From positions 27,018-91,017 of IMG/VR virus record IMGVR_UViG_3300009428_000004: 64,000 nt of DNA; one strand, 5' to 3'. This DNA comes from a virus. A program made the translations under genes and the position numbers. The notes under the pieces were generated by a model, which was not told where the DNA came from, did no database searches, and saw only the letters and a program-made list of their open reading frames with translations. Shown here one piece after another: positions 44,199 through 52,377 of the stretch (the first letter of the stretch is position 1; each line of letters opens with the position of its first letter).

Positions 44199-45350
44199 TT
44201 AGTCAGCACGTTCACCGTATCCGTAGTCTATAACTACAGGAAATCTAGGCACACCATCCGGAGTTAGACCGAAATATCGTAACGTTGCCCAACTAGGAGT
44301 ATCGCCTGATTCCCAAAGCTCTTTAAGCTTGTCTTGCTTACCTCGAACTCCAGCTCCACAGTTGTCTCCATTAGGCATAATCAAAACAAACTTCTTGACA
44401 TGTCCTGCCCAGTTGCCTTGACCTTCTAACATAGACGCAACTCTGAACTCTTCAGTTATAAACTCTTTACGCTTCAGTAGACCATTCGATCTTTTGTTTT
44501 CATAAGGAGTATTGTTACGCACCATTTGTCCTTCGTATCCATCCGTCGTGTAATTAGCGTATAATTCGTCTAACTCTTCTTGATCGACAGCTAAGGACGT
44601 TGGAACTTTCTTTAGATATAGGCAGTTGCTGTTGATAAGATGCTCGATAACAGCAGATCGTATTGAGAACGAATCATTAGGCGACATACTATCTTGTAGA
44701 TCATAGACGTGGTATTGCACCAAATTCTTAGCCTCTTCTATATCTTCATCAGTAGACTTCATCTTTCTCACTAATGAGGTGATCTTATTAAAGTCATCTT
44801 TTAACTCGTGATTATATAGTTCGCCGTCTAAAGTCATAGTTGGATTAGCATCTAAGATTGGCTTAACTGCTGACCAAATATGAGGACAACTCGTGATGGC
44901 TTTACCGGCACGTGTCCACAATCCACTAGAATTCGCAACACATCTAATGCCGTCCAATTTAGGCTGACTAAATCCAGATGTTACTTGAACCCTTTGCTTA
45001 GTGTAATCACCAGCAAGCATGGGCTTAAATTTCTCATAAGTGTCTACGAAGTTAATGTCTGTAAAGTACTCTTTCTCTGCCTTCTTGTCCCAATTTGCTT
45101 GAGCTTCTGATTCGGCTTGAGTACGTGATGTCGTGCCATTGATTTTACCGACATTTTTAGGTTTGCTGATTTTCCATCCAGAGGTAACTAACTTACCTTC
45201 TTGCAATCCAGCTATCGATCTAGTTCCAAACAGGTCTTCAGTATTTGTAGGAAAACCATGTTCAACTAGACCGACTTCTATAGTCAGTACTCGTATCTTA
45301 CCTTTACTATCACGTTTGTAGAGGGTGGGTAGGCTTTGTACAGTTTGCAT
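44199..45350 (-). CDS. ATP-dependent DNA ligase with N-terminal WGR-like domain
   Basis: The adenylated Lys is K131 in S-Q-P-K-L-D-G-I-R-C; L-D-G-E-L-Y-N is motif III, and E-G-Q-M-V-R and L-L-K-R-K-E fit motifs IV and V. Residues 1-100 look like a WGR-type domain (Y-F-T-D-I-N-F at its end). The OB part ends R-Y-F-G-L-T-P-D-G-V-P-R-F. It would seal nicks after replication, the role of T4 gp30, though the domain layout differs. Confidence 0.92.
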   Translation of the reverse strand: MQTVQSLPTLYKRDSKGKIRVLTIEVGLVEHGFPTNTEDLFGTRSIAGLQEGKLVTSGWKISKPKNVGKINGTTSRTQAESEAQANWDKKAEKEYFTDINFVDTYEKFKPMLAGDYTKQRVQVTSGFSQPKLDGIRCVANSSGLWTRAGKAITSCPHIWSAVKPILDANPTMTLDGELYNHELKDDFNKITSLVRKMKSTDEDIEEAKNLVQYHVYDLQDSMSPNDSFSIRSAVIEHLINSNCLYLKKVPTSLAVDQEELDELYANYTTDGYEGQMVRNNTPYENKRSNGLLKRKEFITEEFRVASMLEGQGNWAGHVKKFVLIMPNGDNCGAGVRGKQDKLKELWESGDTPSWATLRYFGLTPDGVPRFPVVIDYGYGERAD

Positions 45351-45386
45351 AATATAGTCTCTCTCAATTAATCATTTGATGTATAC

Positions 45387-45415
45387 ATTATAGCACGGTT
45401 TAGTGCCATTGTCAA
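45387..45415 (-). promoter_or_regulatory. perfect sigma-70 promoter for the ligase gene
   Basis: TTGACA (45415-45410), 17-bp spacer, TATAAT (45392-45387) on the minus strand. Confidence 0.9.
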
Positions 45416-45419
45416 GTAC

Positions 45420-45456
45420 TAAAAACGAAAACGGTGAGCCGTTAAGTTCACCGTTG
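45420..45456 (-). terminator. rho-independent terminator after the 40-aa gene
   Basis: Stem 45431-45437 with 45448-45454, then a U-rich tail (45430-45420) on the minus strand. It separates the Hsp20 region from the ligase promoter. Confidence 0.88.
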
Positions 45457-45476
45457 GAGTTATTTACCTTATATCC

Positions 45477-45599
45477 TTATGCTAGTTGTGTTAGACAACT
45501 AGCTATTACAAAAGTGGATAATGCTAACAACAGTACTTGAGATACAGTGTCGCAGAATGCACCGTCGCAACTCTTAATGAAAGAGATTGCAGTTTTCAT
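45477..45599 (-). CDS. small membrane or exported peptide, 40 aa
   Basis: The frame starts M-K-T-A-I-S-F-I-K-S-C-D-G and has a hydrophobic segment at residues 22-36 (L-L-L-A-L-S-T-F-V-I-A-S). Three Cys are present. AGGAG lies 16 bases upstream, a little far, and a terminator follows directly. The unit is downstream of Hsp20. Function unknown. Confidence 0.6.
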   Translation of the reverse strand: MKTAISFIKSCDGAFCDTVSQVLLLALSTFVIASCLTQLA

Positions 45600-45682
45600 A
45601 AGCTTTATTTGCTCCTATACAAATATTTGATTAAAGGGTGAGACAATAAACTTTTGATCTACGTCCCACCCAAATGTCCCTA

Positions 45683-46144
45683 CTATTCTTGTAGTAGTTC
45701 TTTCTCTCCCGTATTAAGCTTCTGCCCAATCTTAATTTTCTTAGGCTTCTGCTCCTCTGGGATGACGTTTTCTAACAAGATACGAAGCATACCATTCTCA
45801 AGTCCTGCATCTTTCACAATTACCGTTTCAGCAAGTGTGAATGTTCTCGTGAAAGCACGAGCGGCAATGCCTTTGTGAATGTACTCTTTATCTTCAGAGT
45901 CCTCAACCTTACCTTCGACTGTTAGGACACCTTCTTTGACTTGAATGTCAAGAGATTCCTCAGTGAATCCAGCAACTGCCATTTCAACGATATACGTTGT
46001 ATCACTTTCTCTCGTGATATTATATGGCGGATAGTTACTGGCACCTCTATCGTTGGGCGTTTGATGCATCGCTTGGATGCGTTCAAAGATTCTATCGAAT
46101 CCTACGGTTGTAAATGGATCGTACTGTGTTTGCATATAAGTCAT
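45683..46144 (-). CDS. hsp20: small heat-shock protein (Hsp20/IbpA family)
   Basis: An alpha-crystallin domain runs from about residue 40 to 135: Y-N-I-T-R-E, Y-I-V-E-M-A-V-A-G-F, L-T-V-E-G-K-V and the A-x-x-x-G-x-L-like A-G-L-E-N-G-M-L. The N-terminus resembles IbpA (Y-D-P-F-T-T-V-G-F-D-R-I-F). It prevents aggregation, and phage versions are common in marine T4-like phages. AGGAGG precedes the ATG, and the late box at 46202-46209 drives it. Confidence 0.95.
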   Translation of the reverse strand: MTYMQTQYDPFTTVGFDRIFERIQAMHQTPNDRGASNYPPYNITRESDTTYIVEMAVAGFTEESLDIQVKEGVLTVEGKVEDSEDKEYIHKGIAARAFTRTFTLAETVIVKDAGLENGMLRILLENVIPEEQKPKKIKIGQKLNTGEKELLQE

Positions 46145-46201
46145 ATTGACCTCCTGTTAAGCAAGGGTTATTGTTATGAGTCCCCGAAGGCAACTCACAT
46201 G

Positions 46202-46209
46202 TATTTATA
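46202..46209 (-). promoter_or_regulatory. late promoter TATAAATA inside a palindrome
   Basis: Exact late consensus on the minus strand, flanked symmetrically so that 46197-46204 pairs with 46207-46214. A UUCG-capped hairpin (46170-46190) follows in the hsp20 leader. Confidence 0.78.
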
Positions 46210-46239
46210 CATGTTATATGGTAATGTTCCGAAAAAACT

Positions 46240-46425
46240 TCATGATATTTTGTAATACGTCATATTACTATCTGTAATAGTTGTGCCATCAAATGAGACA
46301 TTGTAACTGAAACTGTACGATAAGTCTTTCACGTTAACATCAAGTTCTAGATGTTCAGGTGTTTTAAAATCCAACTCTAACTGCTCAGGATCTAAATCAT
46401 AAAACTTAAAAGATGTCTGATACAT
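46240..46425 (-). CDS. hypothetical protein, 61 aa
   Basis: Two acidic L-E-L-D repeats (E-Q-L-E-L-D-F and E-H-L-E-L-D-V) are followed by a Ser/Tyr-rich beta segment. ATG 46425 shares its first base with the dUTPase stop (TGATG) and has AGGAG seven bases upstream; the GTG one codon earlier is less likely. Function unknown. Confidence 0.65.
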   Translation of the reverse strand: MYQTSFKFYDLDPEQLELDFKTPEHLELDVNVKDLSYSFSYNVSFDGTTITDSNMTYYKIS

Positions 46426-46985
46426 CACTGAACTCCTGTAGAGCCAAGACCACCTGTTCGATCAGTCTTTTCTTTAGGCTCAATAGTAGTTTCAATAAAC
46501 CACACTCTATTGTTTTTAACGATCTCTGCCTGAGCAATACGATCACCGTCACGTATCATAAATGGTTGATCAGAAATGTTCTGTAGCATCACATAGGTCT
46601 GTTGAACGTAGTCAGCATCGACAACACCTTCACAGTTTGCTACTGTAATACCAGATTTCCAAGCTAAGCCTGAACGTGGATGAATGCGTAGGGATTGATC
46701 TTCAGTGAGATCAAAGACTAGCCCCGTAGGAACTAATACTCTTTCTCCTGAGTATAGTACGCAACCTTTACCATTATTAGGATCAATGACAGACTTGCGC
46801 TTCTCATTGGATTGTCCATAAACTGTTAAGGTATCTGTAGGACGAATAGACGCTTTTAGATCAAAACAAGCTGACCATTCTGTGCCGTATATAGGCATAT
46901 GGGCTTCTGGAAAAAGTTTGAATATCTTCAACTCGCTGTCTTCTATCATGTTGATAGCGGCAAGCATATCATTATCTCTAATCAT
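46425..46985 (-). CDS. dut: dUTP diphosphatase (dUTPase)
   Basis: All five trimeric dUTPase motifs are visible: A-C-F-D-L-K-A-S, H-P-R-S-G-L-A, G-V-V-D-A-D-Y, R-D-G-D-R-I-A-Q and the C-terminal R-T-G-G-L-G-S-T-G. An insertion lies between motifs 1 and 2. It makes dUMP for ThyA and keeps uracil out of DNA. ATG 46985 has AAGG at good spacing; the longer frame (47000) has none. Confidence 0.95.
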   Translation of the reverse strand: MIRDNDMLAAINMIEDSELKIFKLFPEAHMPIYGTEWSACFDLKASIRPTDTLTVYGQSNEKRKSVIDPNNGKGCVLYSGERVLVPTGLVFDLTEDQSLRIHPRSGLAWKSGITVANCEGVVDADYVQQTYVMLQNISDQPFMIRDGDRIAQAEIVKNNRVWFIETTIEPKEKTDRTGGLGSTGVQ

Positions 46986-47017
46986 AGTATAATCCTTCAT
47001 TAAAATGTAAAATCAGT

Positions 47018-47413
47018 TTAGCGTTTTTTGCCTATGCTGTACTTAGCAATAAGTTCCCACTCGCCCTTTTCCTTGTGAGGAAGAATTTTGATTTGTGATA
47101 GTGGAGCTGTTGGCTCTGCAATCATCTCAGCATTCAAAGGCTTAATCAATGACCATTCTTCAAGCAACTTGACAATAGTATTTCTACGTGCCTTGTCCTC
47201 TTCTGAGAAGTCGTTAATCTTTCCGTCTAACATGAAAAGTTCTTTGAAGTGTACAATGTAGTACTTGCCCTGCTTGTGCAGGATATGGCAAGACTGATAC
47301 AACTTCTGCTCTTTCTTTGAGGCAATACCTATACGAGTAAGTGTTTCTTTTACTTTAAGAAAGCTTTCCTCGTTGGGCAGAGTTACCTCTACTAGTTTCT
47401 CTAAAATGTTCAT
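47018..47413 (-). CDS. regA: RegA translational repressor
   Basis: The family pattern is clear: F-L-K-V-K-E-T-L-T-R-I-G-I-A, Y-Q-S-C-H-I-L-H-K-Q-G-K-Y-Y-I-V-H-F-K-E and L-L-E-E-W-S-L-I. RegA binds the start regions of early mRNAs, including those of genes 44 and 45 in T4. It is in the T4 position after gene 62, with an ATGA-type overlap. Confidence 0.95.
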   Translation of the reverse strand: MNILEKLVEVTLPNEESFLKVKETLTRIGIASKKEQKLYQSCHILHKQGKYYIVHFKELFMLDGKINDFSEEDKARRNTIVKLLEEWSLIKPLNAEMIAEPTAPLSQIKILPHKEKGEWELIAKYSIGKKR

Positions 47414-47805
47414 TTCTTCACACCACCTATTTCTTGTTGTTCTTTCATGATTCTCAATTCATCACTAGACAACAAAGAAAGATATTCTTGACCAACAGTT
47501 CTATTACAAAGATAGAACTCACATATCATATCAAGGTCTTCATTACTAGCATTCTTAACCCACTTTGCCCATCGCTTTTTAGGTCTAATGCTATTTATAA
47601 GACACTCGTATTGGGGACGCTTATCCAACTGGTGGTTCATATTCATTAGGTTTGCATGAAGAATTGTATCAGGAAAGTAAGACAGTGCATTGTTTACTAA
47701 CCAAGGCTCATAGCCTTTTTCTGCAAGAACATCGTTCTCGCTATCACGCATCATATTCTTCTTACTTAGCGTAATTGTATTTACGTACTCAAACGGAGAT
47801 GTCAT
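47410..47805 (-). CDS. 62: clamp loader small subunit (gp62)
   Basis: A 131-residue protein between gene 44 and regA, as in T4. Y-L-C-N-R-T-V-G-Q-E-Y-L-S-L-L-S and I-R-P-K-K-R-W-A-K-W fit gp62. It forms the 4:1 gp44/62 loader. A zinc-ribbon gene is inserted between 44 and 62. Confidence 0.85.
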   Translation of the reverse strand: MTSPFEYVNTITLSKKNMMRDSENDVLAEKGYEPWLVNNALSYFPDTILHANLMNMNHQLDKRPQYECLINSIRPKKRWAKWVKNASNEDLDMICEFYLCNRTVGQEYLSLLSSDELRIMKEQQEIGGVKK

Positions 47806-47986
47806 TTTCTCGATTCCTATCTACTGTATCCTTATTAAATTCTTCGCTACACACATCACATAGATATGCAACGCCTTCACCATCTTGATACTTGTATCGT
47901 ACCTCAGAAGGATTACTACCAGCAGTCTTCATGCAAATAAGGCATGTATGCTGTGGTTCCTTCTTTTTAAATGGATTCAGTTTCAT
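47789..47986 (-). CDS. small zinc-ribbon protein, 65 aa
   Basis: Two C-x2-C knuckles (C-L-I-C and C-D-V-C) with about 25 residues between them make one zinc ribbon; the N-terminus is basic. It overlaps both gene 44 (ATGA) and gene 62 (17 bases), so it is co-translated with the clamp loader. Absent from this place in T4; role unknown. Confidence 0.75.
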   Translation of the reverse strand: MKLNPFKKKEPQHTCLICMKTAGSNPSEVRYKYQDGEGVAYLCDVCSEEFNKDTVDRNRENDISV

Positions 47987-48933
47987 TTCCAGTCGATCTC
48001 TGCCATAAGTGTGGCAAGTGCCGCAACTCGGTTGATCTCAGAGTTGGCAACGAATGCCTCTTTATATTGATACTCTGCTAGAATGATAATAGAATCAGCA
48101 ATACTTTGAGTACTGTTAACTTTACTTGGTAAAATATCGTACAACTGCCTGTATAGAACAGCAGAGTCGATATCTTGGTTATCTGCAACCCACTTACGAG
48201 TGGCAGTGAAGTTCTTATCTTTCATAAGATTGATAAGAGTAGAAATATTGTCAGACGATTTACTTGCTAGGATGCCAGCATCAATACGACCAGTAGCAGA
48301 ATAACGCTGTAATTCATTAAGCACTCGGCGCCAATCAGGGAAATAAACCTGTACAATTTCGGCAACAGACTTTTGATCATACGTAATACCCTCTTCATCT
48401 AAAATGCCGCATACTCTCTTGAAAAACTGTGAGGCAATAACGGGCTTATCTTTGTTAGTAATACCAAACTCGATAACACTGCATCTAGAATGTAGTGGCT
48501 CAATGATGCGGTTCTTAAAGTTACACGTCATAATGAAACCACAGTTCTTTGAGAACTCTTCCATAAAGTTACGAAGAGCGGGCTGTGTAGAGTTTGCGTT
48601 AAGGTAGTCAGCTTCGTCTAGTATGACGTATTTACGACCACCGGTGAATGATACACTAGATGCAAAGTTTGAAATTTCTACACGTAGGGTATCGATATTG
48701 CCGTTCATCGAACCGTTGATGGTTATGTAATCGGCACCTATCTCTTCTAGCATAGCTTTAGCGATTGTAGTCTTACCTACACCTGCTCGACCCGCTAGTA
48801 ATAAATTGGGAACATTGTCTTGATCGACAAACTGTTGAAAGGTCTTCTTCATCTCATCAGGAAGAATTGTATCTTTAACTGTGCGTGGGCGATACTTCTC
48901 TACCCATAAAAAATCATTCTGCATCATCATCAC
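47983..48933 (-). CDS. 44: clamp loader AAA+ subunit (gp44)
   Basis: RFC-type AAA+ ATPase: W-V-E-K-Y-R-P, Walker A G-R-A-G-V-G-K-T (48-55), Walker B V-I-L-D-E-A-D-Y and the arginine-finger S-R-C motif. It loads the gp45 clamp. Several start codons follow each other (one GTG, three ATG), with GGAG just upstream. Confidence 0.95.
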   Translation of the reverse strand: MMMMQNDFLWVEKYRPRTVKDTILPDEMKKTFQQFVDQDNVPNLLLAGRAGVGKTTIAKAMLEEIGADYITINGSMNGNIDTLRVEISNFASSVSFTGGRKYVILDEADYLNANSTQPALRNFMEEFSKNCGFIMTCNFKNRIIEPLHSRCSVIEFGITNKDKPVIASQFFKRVCGILDEEGITYDQKSVAEIVQVYFPDWRRVLNELQRYSATGRIDAGILASKSSDNISTLINLMKDKNFTATRKWVADNQDIDSAVLYRQLYDILPSKVNSTQSIADSIIILAEYQYKEAFVANSEINRVAALATLMAEIDWK

Positions 48934-48962
48934 TCCATAATATAATAAACTTTATACCGTAC

Positions 48963-48991
48963 AGTATAAAGGGTTGAAGGGAAGAAGTCAA
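48963..48991 (-). promoter_or_regulatory. sigma-70-like promoter for gene 44
   Basis: TTGACT (48991-48986), 17-bp spacer, TATACT (48968-48963) on the minus strand. Confidence 0.8.
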
Positions 48992-49021
48992 GTAAACTCA
49001 ACCTCTTCCCTTCGATCTCAC

Positions 49022-49309
49022 TTAAGCTTCAGCTGGTGCTTCAGCAGGTGCTTCAGCTGGTGGCGCACTAGGTGCTTCACCTGGCAACTGAACATCTTGA
49101 CCCTGCTCTTTAGCATGACGCAAGAATGCCATAAAGCGTTCACGTACCATGCCCACTGACGCAAGCTCTTCACCGCGGAATGCTCCACGAGGCGTCACTA
49201 CATCAATGATTTGAACAGCCGCAGAAATGTCCTGCAATGATAGACCAGGAGCTTGTTCTTGCTCTTGCTCTGGTGCTTCACCTGAAGCTACTTGGTTTTC
49301 ATCTGTCAT
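49022..49309 (-). CDS. conserved protein between genes 45 and 44, 95 aa
   Basis: The core I-S-A-A-V-Q-I-I-D-V-V-T-P-R-G-A-F-R-G-E-E-L-A-S-V-G is a pattern I recall at this locus in marine T4-like phages. The N-terminus is Glu/Gln-rich and the C-terminus consists of Pro-Ala-Glu-Ala repeats, probably disordered. Function unknown. Confidence 0.75.
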   Translation of the reverse strand: MTDENQVASGEAPEQEQEQAPGLSLQDISAAVQIIDVVTPRGAFRGEELASVGMVRERFMAFLRHAKEQGQDVQLPGEAPSAPPAEAPAEAPAEA

Positions 49310-49321
49310 AATATTCTCCTA

Positions 49322-49329
49322 TATTTATG
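49322..49329 (-). promoter_or_regulatory. late-promoter-like box CATAAATA
   Basis: One mismatch to the late consensus, 13 bases upstream of the 95-aa gene's ATG; the spacing is short. Confidence 0.45.
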
Positions 49330-49333
49330 ATGA

Positions 49334-49984
49334 TTAACGAGATTCGATTGCAATCCAGTATTGGACTTTATCGGATTTAAAGTGTGCCATACCTTTAGAA
49401 GACAATGTGACCTCGTAGTCGGTTGGTACTAGTTTAAGATTATCTGTTTTGATAATCATGTTAAAGGGCTCAGTGTTCACACCTTCAGCAACAACTGTAT
49501 TATAGTTGTCAGCAGTAGATGTTTTGCTGTCTACGGCAGAAATAGTAACACTATTTCCATCACCGATGAAAGCGATTTCTGGTAACTGTAGAACGCCTGC
49601 GGCACGCAGTACGCTATCTATAGCTTGCCAGGTAATGTTGACAGACACTTCAGGATCAGGAACAACAATGTCCTTCTCCGGCGGTGTTACAATCAACGAT
49701 TCAGAAGTGTAAGTGTATCGGAGTTCGCTTTTACCACCCTTAATAGTAAAACGATCTGTACCGAAAACGACTTCTGGATTCTCGAATAATGCGAGAGTGC
49801 TTAAGAAGCGAGACAAGTCATAAACACCTGCCTGTTGCTCAACTGTTTCACCAATTGTAGCCGCTGCCATCACAGTCTTTTGTGGGGATATTGTTCGAAT
49901 AGTCGATCCAGGTTTAAAAACAACACTGGGATTGATAGTCGAAAAGTTCTTGAGGATACTCAAGGTATCATTGCTAAATTTCAT
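49334..49984 (-). CDS. 45: sliding clamp (gp45)
   Basis: A 216-residue beta protein with the gp45 layout (M-K-F-S-N-D-T-L-S-I-L-K-N-F at the start and Y-W-I-A-I-E-S-R at the end). It tethers gp43 and, with gp55, activates late promoters. It lies upstream of 44-62-regA as in T4. Confidence 0.93.
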   Translation of the reverse strand: MKFSNDTLSILKNFSTINPSVVFKPGSTIRTISPQKTVMAAATIGETVEQQAGVYDLSRFLSTLALFENPEVVFGTDRFTIKGGKSELRYTYTSESLIVTPPEKDIVVPDPEVSVNITWQAIDSVLRAAGVLQLPEIAFIGDGNSVTISAVDSKTSTADNYNTVVAEGVNTEPFNMIIKTDNLKLVPTDYEVTLSSKGMAHFKSDKVQYWIAIESR

Positions 49985-50027
49985 ATTTTATTCACCTTCC
50001 ATAATATTTTAAAGTCACGCTCTGTTA

Positions 50028-50035
50028 TATTTATA
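50028..50035 (-). promoter_or_regulatory. late promoter TATAAATA for gene 45
   Basis: Exact late consensus on the minus strand, 43 bases upstream of the clamp ATG. The clamp is itself required for late transcription in T4, so this would be a positive loop. Confidence 0.65.
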
Positions 50036-50059
50036 TCAGAACACCAAAAGTTTTCCATC

Positions 50060-50500
50060 TTATTTCATCTTACTCCTTGCTTGTGTTAAATCCTCAGCTA
50101 ATTTTAATTGGTCACTTATGAACTTAGCGCAGTCTTTAGCAGTCAAGGCACCACCATCTAACTCAGGCATACGATCATCTTCACCGATGCCTCTTATAAC
50201 CGAACTGGATAGCATTAGAGCACCTGCCATTATCATACAAACATGATGTAGTCCCGAACCACTGGGTCCATCATCATAGTCGTTTCTTCGCTCAAAATCA
50301 TCGATGTGTCGTTTAAGACTATCAATCATTTGTTGCCAAGGTAAACCCTTTTCCCAGTTTCTATCTGCATACTTCATTGCACCGTATTCAAGTGCGGCGG
50401 CACCTGCGGCAAGACCCTCAAGAGGGAGCTGTCGCATATAAGGTACACCGAGTGCTTCACGTTGGGCGCCACTCTTAGCGGCTTCAAAATTGTCATTCAT
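50060..50500 (-). CDS. dATP/dGTP diphosphohydrolase-like protein (DUF5664)
   Basis: A MazG-like all-alpha pattern: L-E-Y-G-A-M-K-Y-A-D-R-N-W-E-K-G, L-K-R-H-I-D-D-F-E-R and S-G-L-H-H-V-C-M-I-M-A-G-A. The family (DUF5664 from memory) includes enzymes hydrolysing dATP and dGTP. No PurZ-like gene is seen, so it need not relate to base Z. It overlaps the exonuclease gene (ATGA). Confidence 0.75.
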   Translation of the reverse strand: MNDNFEAAKSGAQREALGVPYMRQLPLEGLAAGAAALEYGAMKYADRNWEKGLPWQQMIDSLKRHIDDFERRNDYDDGPSGSGLHHVCMIMAGALMLSSSVIRGIGEDDRMPELDGGALTAKDCAKFISDQLKLAEDLTQARSKMK

Positions 50501-51141
50501 CGGGCAGTTTGCTCCATGTCGTTCTCGGCTCTGTATATTGTTTGAAGTCTCATAACATCAGCCGCAACATCATGAGAGCTATCGTGTGCAATGAACGCTG
50601 TCGACCAATAAGACTCATCACTCACAGGTACGAAACCATTACGTGTAGTGTAATCAAACTTGGCATCGATGTGACTACGAACATCCCTAACCTTATAGAA
50701 CTTAAGATACTGATCCATCGTTGGCATGTTATCTGTCGCAAGCATTAGCCTGTTAAGTATAACTGGGTCAAACGTATTGCCACGTGACCACCAATAATCA
50801 ACGTTTCTTTGTTCTCTAAGATAAGCTAGTATTGTATCACAAAACTCTACGACTGTCAAGTCATTTTCTGTCCTGTTCAACTTATCACGTGCAAGTTTAG
50901 GAAGTCTTTCCCACCACTCAACATCAGCCTTGTTAAACTTAGTGCCATAATTCTGTATCTGATCGTTAACATCAGCCTTTAAAGTCTGAACGGTACTTGC
51001 AACCTCTTCGAAGGTATATGGCTCTTCAGCAAATCTATCCCACTCAAATGTGGTATATGCGACATCGACAACGGGGCAGTGAAAAACATTTGCCCCTATC
51101 GTCTCTAAATCAAAAATAAAATCTTTTCTGCCTTTCTTCAC
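50497..51141 (-). CDS. dexA: DexA-like 3'-5' exonuclease (GTG start)
   Basis: DnaQ-fold motifs: F-D11-L-E13-T (Exo I), W-W-S-R-G-N-T-F-D (Exo II region) and H-D-S-S-H-D-V-A-A-D (Exo III). T4 DexA degrades single-stranded DNA and contributes to host DNA breakdown. GTG 51141 overlaps the preceding stop (TAGTG). Confidence 0.85.
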   Translation of the reverse strand: MKKGRKDFIFDLETIGANVFHCPVVDVAYTTFEWDRFAEEPYTFEEVASTVQTLKADVNDQIQNYGTKFNKADVEWWERLPKLARDKLNRTENDLTVVEFCDTILAYLREQRNVDYWWSRGNTFDPVILNRLMLATDNMPTMDQYLKFYKVRDVRSHIDAKFDYTTRNGFVPVSDESYWSTAFIAHDSSHDVAADVMRLQTIYRAENDMEQTAR

Positions 51142-51455
51142 TATGCTACCTCACTAAAACCGCAAGCATCTACTTCATAAGTTCTGCCGTTAGCGATCAT
51201 CAAGTCTCTCATTGATGTAGAACGAAGTCCGTAAGTTTTACCCTCACTCTCGATAAGTGGAGCTAAGACAGTAACGTTTGGATTTTCATCATTATTGTCT
51301 TCGATATCTGTTCGTGACCAAGAACCCATAATGTTGTTAGTCCATCGATAAGCATACTCTAATGCTTCATCTATGGTGGCTAAGGCAGGAGAATTAACTT
51401 CTGCAACTGTTACTTGGTCTTTCTCGAACGCTTTGTGAATCACTGTTACTATCAT
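51141..51455 (-). CDS. conserved T4-like phage protein, 104 aa
   Basis: A-L-E-Y-A-Y-R-W-T-N-N-I-M-G-S-W-S, N-P-N-V-T-V-L-A-P-L and K-T-Y-G-L-R-S-T-S-M are features I recall from this family in T4-like phages. Function unknown. It is the first gene after the promoter at 51487-51515 and has a GAGAG ribosome site. Confidence 0.8.
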   Translation of the reverse strand: MIVTVIHKAFEKDQVTVAEVNSPALATIDEALEYAYRWTNNIMGSWSRTDIEDNNDENPNVTVLAPLIESEGKTYGLRSTSMRDLMIANGRTYEVDACGFSEVA

Positions 51456-51486
51456 AATATACTCTCTTTTTTTAATCTATGTACAC

Positions 51487-51515
51487 ATTATCGCATAAAA
51501 AAGGGTCCGTGTCAA
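51487..51515 (-). promoter_or_regulatory. sigma-70-like promoter
   Basis: TTGACA (51515-51510), 17-bp spacer, GATAAT (51492-51487) on the minus strand. Confidence 0.82.
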
Positions 51516-51527
51516 CTCTTTTTTTAA

Positions 51528-51992
51528 TTAATGTGTAATTTTTCTTGCAGAAGCTTTCCTGTTACTGAAGTCGCCGTACTTCATAGACTTCTTAGCATGA
51601 CACAATTTACATATCGTCTTAACGTTTTCGGGATCATTGTTATCGTGATTACCGTCAACGTGTTCTAAATCTAAAGACTGTAACATGCCCAACTTGAGCC
51701 AGCTTGCTTTAGGTACTGGACATTTCCAGCCTAAATGGGAATCATGGTTTTCACAGAATTGCTTCTTGTGTATAACAATGCCTTCCATTGCCTTGCCTTT
51801 GATACCAGTCGCTCTTGCTTTGTAACATGTGCCACACTCGGTCTTGAATGACCAGTTAGTCCAACATCTAACTTGAACCGGGCGAATACATCCACTGTTT
51901 ATGCATGTCGGAAGAGAATATCCCTCATTGAAGAACTTCTCTTTTGCGGTTGCTGAGGCACCGCTAATTTCCGGTCTGGAAGCGATACTCAT
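51528..51992 (-). CDS. HNH endonuclease-like protein
   Basis: The 154-residue protein has an HNH core in L-D-L-E-H-V-D-G-N-H-D-N-N-D, N-V-K-T-I-C and C-H-A-K-K-S, plus three further C-x-n-C pairs (C-I-N-S-G-C, C-G-T-C) that would bind structural zinc. It resembles free-standing homing-type HNH proteins. ATG 51992 shares a base with the upstream stop (TAATG). The target is unknown. Confidence 0.85.
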   Translation of the reverse strand: MSIASRPEISGASATAKEKFFNEGYSLPTCINSGCIRPVQVRCWTNWSFKTECGTCYKARATGIKGKAMEGIVIHKKQFCENHDSHLGWKCPVPKASWLKLGMLQSLDLEHVDGNHDNNDPENVKTICKLCHAKKSMKYGDFSNRKASARKITH

Positions 51993-52345
51993 TATACTAG
52001 TTCGTAAGATTTGTTCCACTGACCAATGTTGATGTCAGTGTAATGCGAACGGCTAAAGTAGTCGGTCATGGCATCATCATCGTTGAAGTAGCTAGGACCT
52101 TTCATAGCATCAAGAAGCTTGTTAAGGAACTTCTTGGCTACTGGCTTCTCAGCGAAGTGATCATCAATCCAGTAAGTGTTTACTTGATAATGGGCATCGC
52201 CAAAGTCTACTTCGCCCTTTTTAAGATTAACAACTAATGTTGAGTGGTTACGGACAGAGATACTGCCCTTCATGCCAAACTCTTTAAGCACTGCTTTGAT
52301 AGCAGGAGCAAGTTGTTTTTTGTCTTCTTGTGATACGTAAGCCAT
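51992..52345 (-). CDS. conserved phage/bacterial protein, 117 aa
   Basis: A-P-A-I-K-A-V-L-K-E-F-G, I-S-V-R-N-H-S-T-L-V-V-N and the ending Y-T-D-I-N-I-G-Q-W-N-K-S-Y are a pattern I recall from many phages and polyvalent-protein modules. Function unknown. It has its own promoter at 52378-52405. Confidence 0.78.
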   Translation of the reverse strand: MAYVSQEDKKQLAPAIKAVLKEFGMKGSISVRNHSTLVVNLKKGEVDFGDAHYQVNTYWIDDHFAEKPVAKKFLNKLLDAMKGPSYFNDDDAMTDYFSRSHYTDINIGQWNKSYELV

Positions 52346-52377
52346 AATTTATTTCTCTCTCAATTGATTACTTAGTT

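Noticed and set aside
47592-47599. TATAAATA inside gene 62 on the minus strand
   Set aside because: It lies well inside a coding region with no suitable gene start close downstream except regA; could be chance, so not listed as a promoter.
50060-50500. Marker of a 2-aminoadenine (Z) genome
   Set aside because: dATP/dGTP hydrolases occur with PurZ in such phages, but no PurZ-like gene is visible and the DNA polymerase is a normal gp43 type.
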